Below the pieces are notes generated by a model, which did no database searches, was not told the DNA's origin, and worked only from the letters and a program-made list of their open reading frames with translations. Shown piece after piece: positions 11,903 through 12,384 of a DNA stretch of 12,384 nucleotides. The first letter of the stretch is position 1. Each line of letters opens with the position of its first letter. The stretch covers positions 1 through 12,384 of the forward strand of contig MFUC01000001.1 of the NCBI GenBank assembly GCA_001785575.1. The letters are read 5' to 3'. Origin of the DNA: Candidatus Nomurabacteria bacterium RIFCSPHIGHO2_02_FULL_38_15. Lineage in GTDB: Bacteria; Patescibacteriota; Minisyncoccia; Phycocordibacterales; UBA9973. Both the position numbers and the translations under genes were made by a program.

Positions 11903-12076
11903 TTATATTGTAACGACTAGCCTTAAAACATTTGCGTCAAGCTTTTTGCAGGACAGGATTTTTTCTTGCCGATTCCTGCAATCCTGGATTTTCTTGCTGG
12001 TATCTTCTTTATTTAGTTTTTTGGAGCTTAAAGTTGCGCCCTTTTCTAAAAGATCTTTAATATTTAATTTTTCCAT
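11903..12076 (-). CDS. Small lysine-rich protein, 57 residues, unknown
   Basis: ATG at 12076-12074 opens 57 codons beginning MEKLNIKDLLEKGATLSSKK and ending in a TAA at 11905-11903. The product is soluble-looking and rich in Lys, Glu, Asp and Asn, with two Cys in related segments KKIQDC and EKILSC, which come from a short DNA direct repeat (11956-11970 and 11986-11997). A TATAAA lies 8 bases before the ATG, AAGAAG sits between as a weak ribosome-binding alternative, and a good terminator follows the stop. These signals support a real gene on this strand over the opposite-strand frame. No function is recognised; it could also be a decayed gene. Confidence 0.5.
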   Translation of the reverse strand: MEKLNIKDLLEKGATLSSKKLNKEDTSKKIQDCRNRQEKILSCKKLDANVLRLVVTI

Positions 12077-12084
12077 ACTTCTTT

Positions 12085-12090
12085 TTTATA
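12085..12090 (-). promoter_or_regulatory. -10 box of 57-residue protein gene
   Basis: TATAAA on the minus strand, 8 bases before ATG 12076. No convincing -35 is found, and the surrounding DNA is AT-rich. Confidence 0.35.
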
Positions 12091-12131
12091 AACCTAACAT
12101 TTACCGATATTTTTCGCAAATACAAAAAATC

Positions 12132-12161
12132 TTGAAAAAAAATCAAAAATATGTTTAAATA
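12132..12161 (+). promoter_or_regulatory. Weak promoter candidate of tRNA-His
   Basis: TTGAAA (12132-12137), 18 bases, TAAATA (12156-12161). A start near 12168 would lie about 9 bases before the tRNA. The AT-rich context makes chance matches likely. Confidence 0.3.
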
Positions 12162-12176
12162 TAGGCTTACCAATAT

Positions 12177-12252
12177 GGTGCCTATGGTGTAATGGTTAAC
12201 ACGGAGGTTTGTGGAACCTTCGATTCGGGTTCAATTCCCGATAGGCACCCCA
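12177..12252 (+). tRNA. tRNA-His (anticodon GTG)
   Basis: Acceptor GTGCCTA (12178-12184) pairs with TAGGCAC (12242-12248). G12177 as G-1 faces C12249 as C73, the identity pair of tRNA-His. D-arm GTGT/ACAC, anticodon stem GAGGT/ACCTT with loop TTGTGGA (anticodon GTG at 12211-12213), and T-arm TCGGG-TTCAATT-CCCGA. CCA is encoded at 12250-12252, unlike tRNA-Leu in this window. Confidence 0.96.
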
Positions 12253-12254
12253 AA

Positions 12255-12302
12255 AATAACAAAAGAAGGTCACTTACTAGTAAGTGACCTTCTTTTGTTA
12301 TT
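12255..12302. terminator. 48-bp perfect palindrome, tRNA-His terminator
   Basis: 24-base arms 12255-12278 and 12279-12302 are perfectly complementary with no spacer, beginning 2 bases after the tRNA CCA end. The right arm ends TTCTTTTGTTATT, serving as U-tract, and the mirror tract serves the other strand. A bidirectional terminator is the simplest reading; the length of perfect symmetry is unusual. Confidence 0.65.
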
Positions 12303-12315
12303 AGATACGTATATA

Positions 12316-12343
12316 TTGACAAAATATTTTTATATGATAGTAT
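12316..12343 (+). promoter_or_regulatory. Promoter firing out of the window
   Basis: TTGACA (12316-12321), 16 bases, extended -10 TGA-TAGTAT (12338-12343). A start near 12350 would drive a gene or RNA beyond 12384. No start codon of a recognisable gene is visible before the window ends. Confidence 0.5.
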
Positions 12344-12384
12344 GTAACTTGAAGTAATAAGTTCTTAATTAATTTAAAAGTAAA

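Noticed and set aside
11946..12158. 70-codon plus-strand frame near tRNA-His
   Set aside because: It starts at TTG with no signal, is antisense to the minus-strand small gene, and the flanking terminator and -10 box favour the minus strand.
1..12384. CRISPR array, prophage or insertion sequence
   Set aside because: No regularly spaced direct repeats, no transposase or integrase frame and no phage structural genes were seen on either strand.

Overview
The window looks like a chromosomal segment of a small-genome, AT-rich bacterium. A Candidate Phyla Radiation (Patescibacteria)-like host is the best guess, based on compact single genes, a PIF1-type helicase fused to a C-terminal helix-turn-helix, a membrane-anchored DsbA next to a VKOR protein, and near absence of Shine-Dalgarno sequences. 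That assignment is inference, because no taxonomic marker was searched. Thirteen protein genes (two of them small and easily missed), one frameshifted small gene and two tRNAs are supported. No phage, transposase or CRISPR array is visible.

Layout. 1-500 has no convincing gene. It is a dense series of inverted repeats: a 23-bp hairpin at 28-94, a 12-bp hairpin at 110-151, a cloverleaf-like fold at 152-226, a 20-bp hairpin at 277-320 and a five-helix element at 332-478 that ends in what looks like a decayed tRNA 3' end. 515-1664 is an oxidative-folding pair (DsbA-like oxidoreductase and VKOR). 1724-2332 is a HAD-like hydrolase ending at a clear terminator. 2364-2465 is an imperfect inverted-repeat element of MITE type. 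2504-3382 is an RluA-family pseudouridine synthase. 3451-5551 holds two overlapping genes, an alpha/beta hydrolase and a divergent MurF-like ligase, closed by a terminator. 5632-6159 is ribosomal protein L19 with an acidic tail, followed by a HIT hydrolase (6241-6738), tRNA-Leu(GAG), the PIF1-like helicase (6915-8594), a second VKOR (8619-9056) and a PduO-type cobalamin adenosyltransferase (9061-9636).

From 9640 to 12076 the coding strand is minus: an ABC exporter half-transporter (9714-11513), a frameshifted small membrane-protein gene (11627-11768) and a 57-residue protein (11903-12076). The last segment returns to the plus strand with tRNA-His(GTG), a 48-bp perfect palindrome acting as its terminator, and a promoter firing out of the window.

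The common theme is regulatory. Most genes that start a transcript have a -10 box, often of the extended TGn type, only 6-9 bases before the ATG and no Shine-Dalgarno. Transcription would then begin at or next to the start codon, so leaderless mRNA appears to be the rule here. This spacing also fixes the starts of RluA and L19 downstream of the longest possible frames. The genes do not form one pathway. The thiol-oxidation genes (DsbA, two VKORs) are the clearest functional theme, and the hydrolase/MurF-like pair is the least explained unit.
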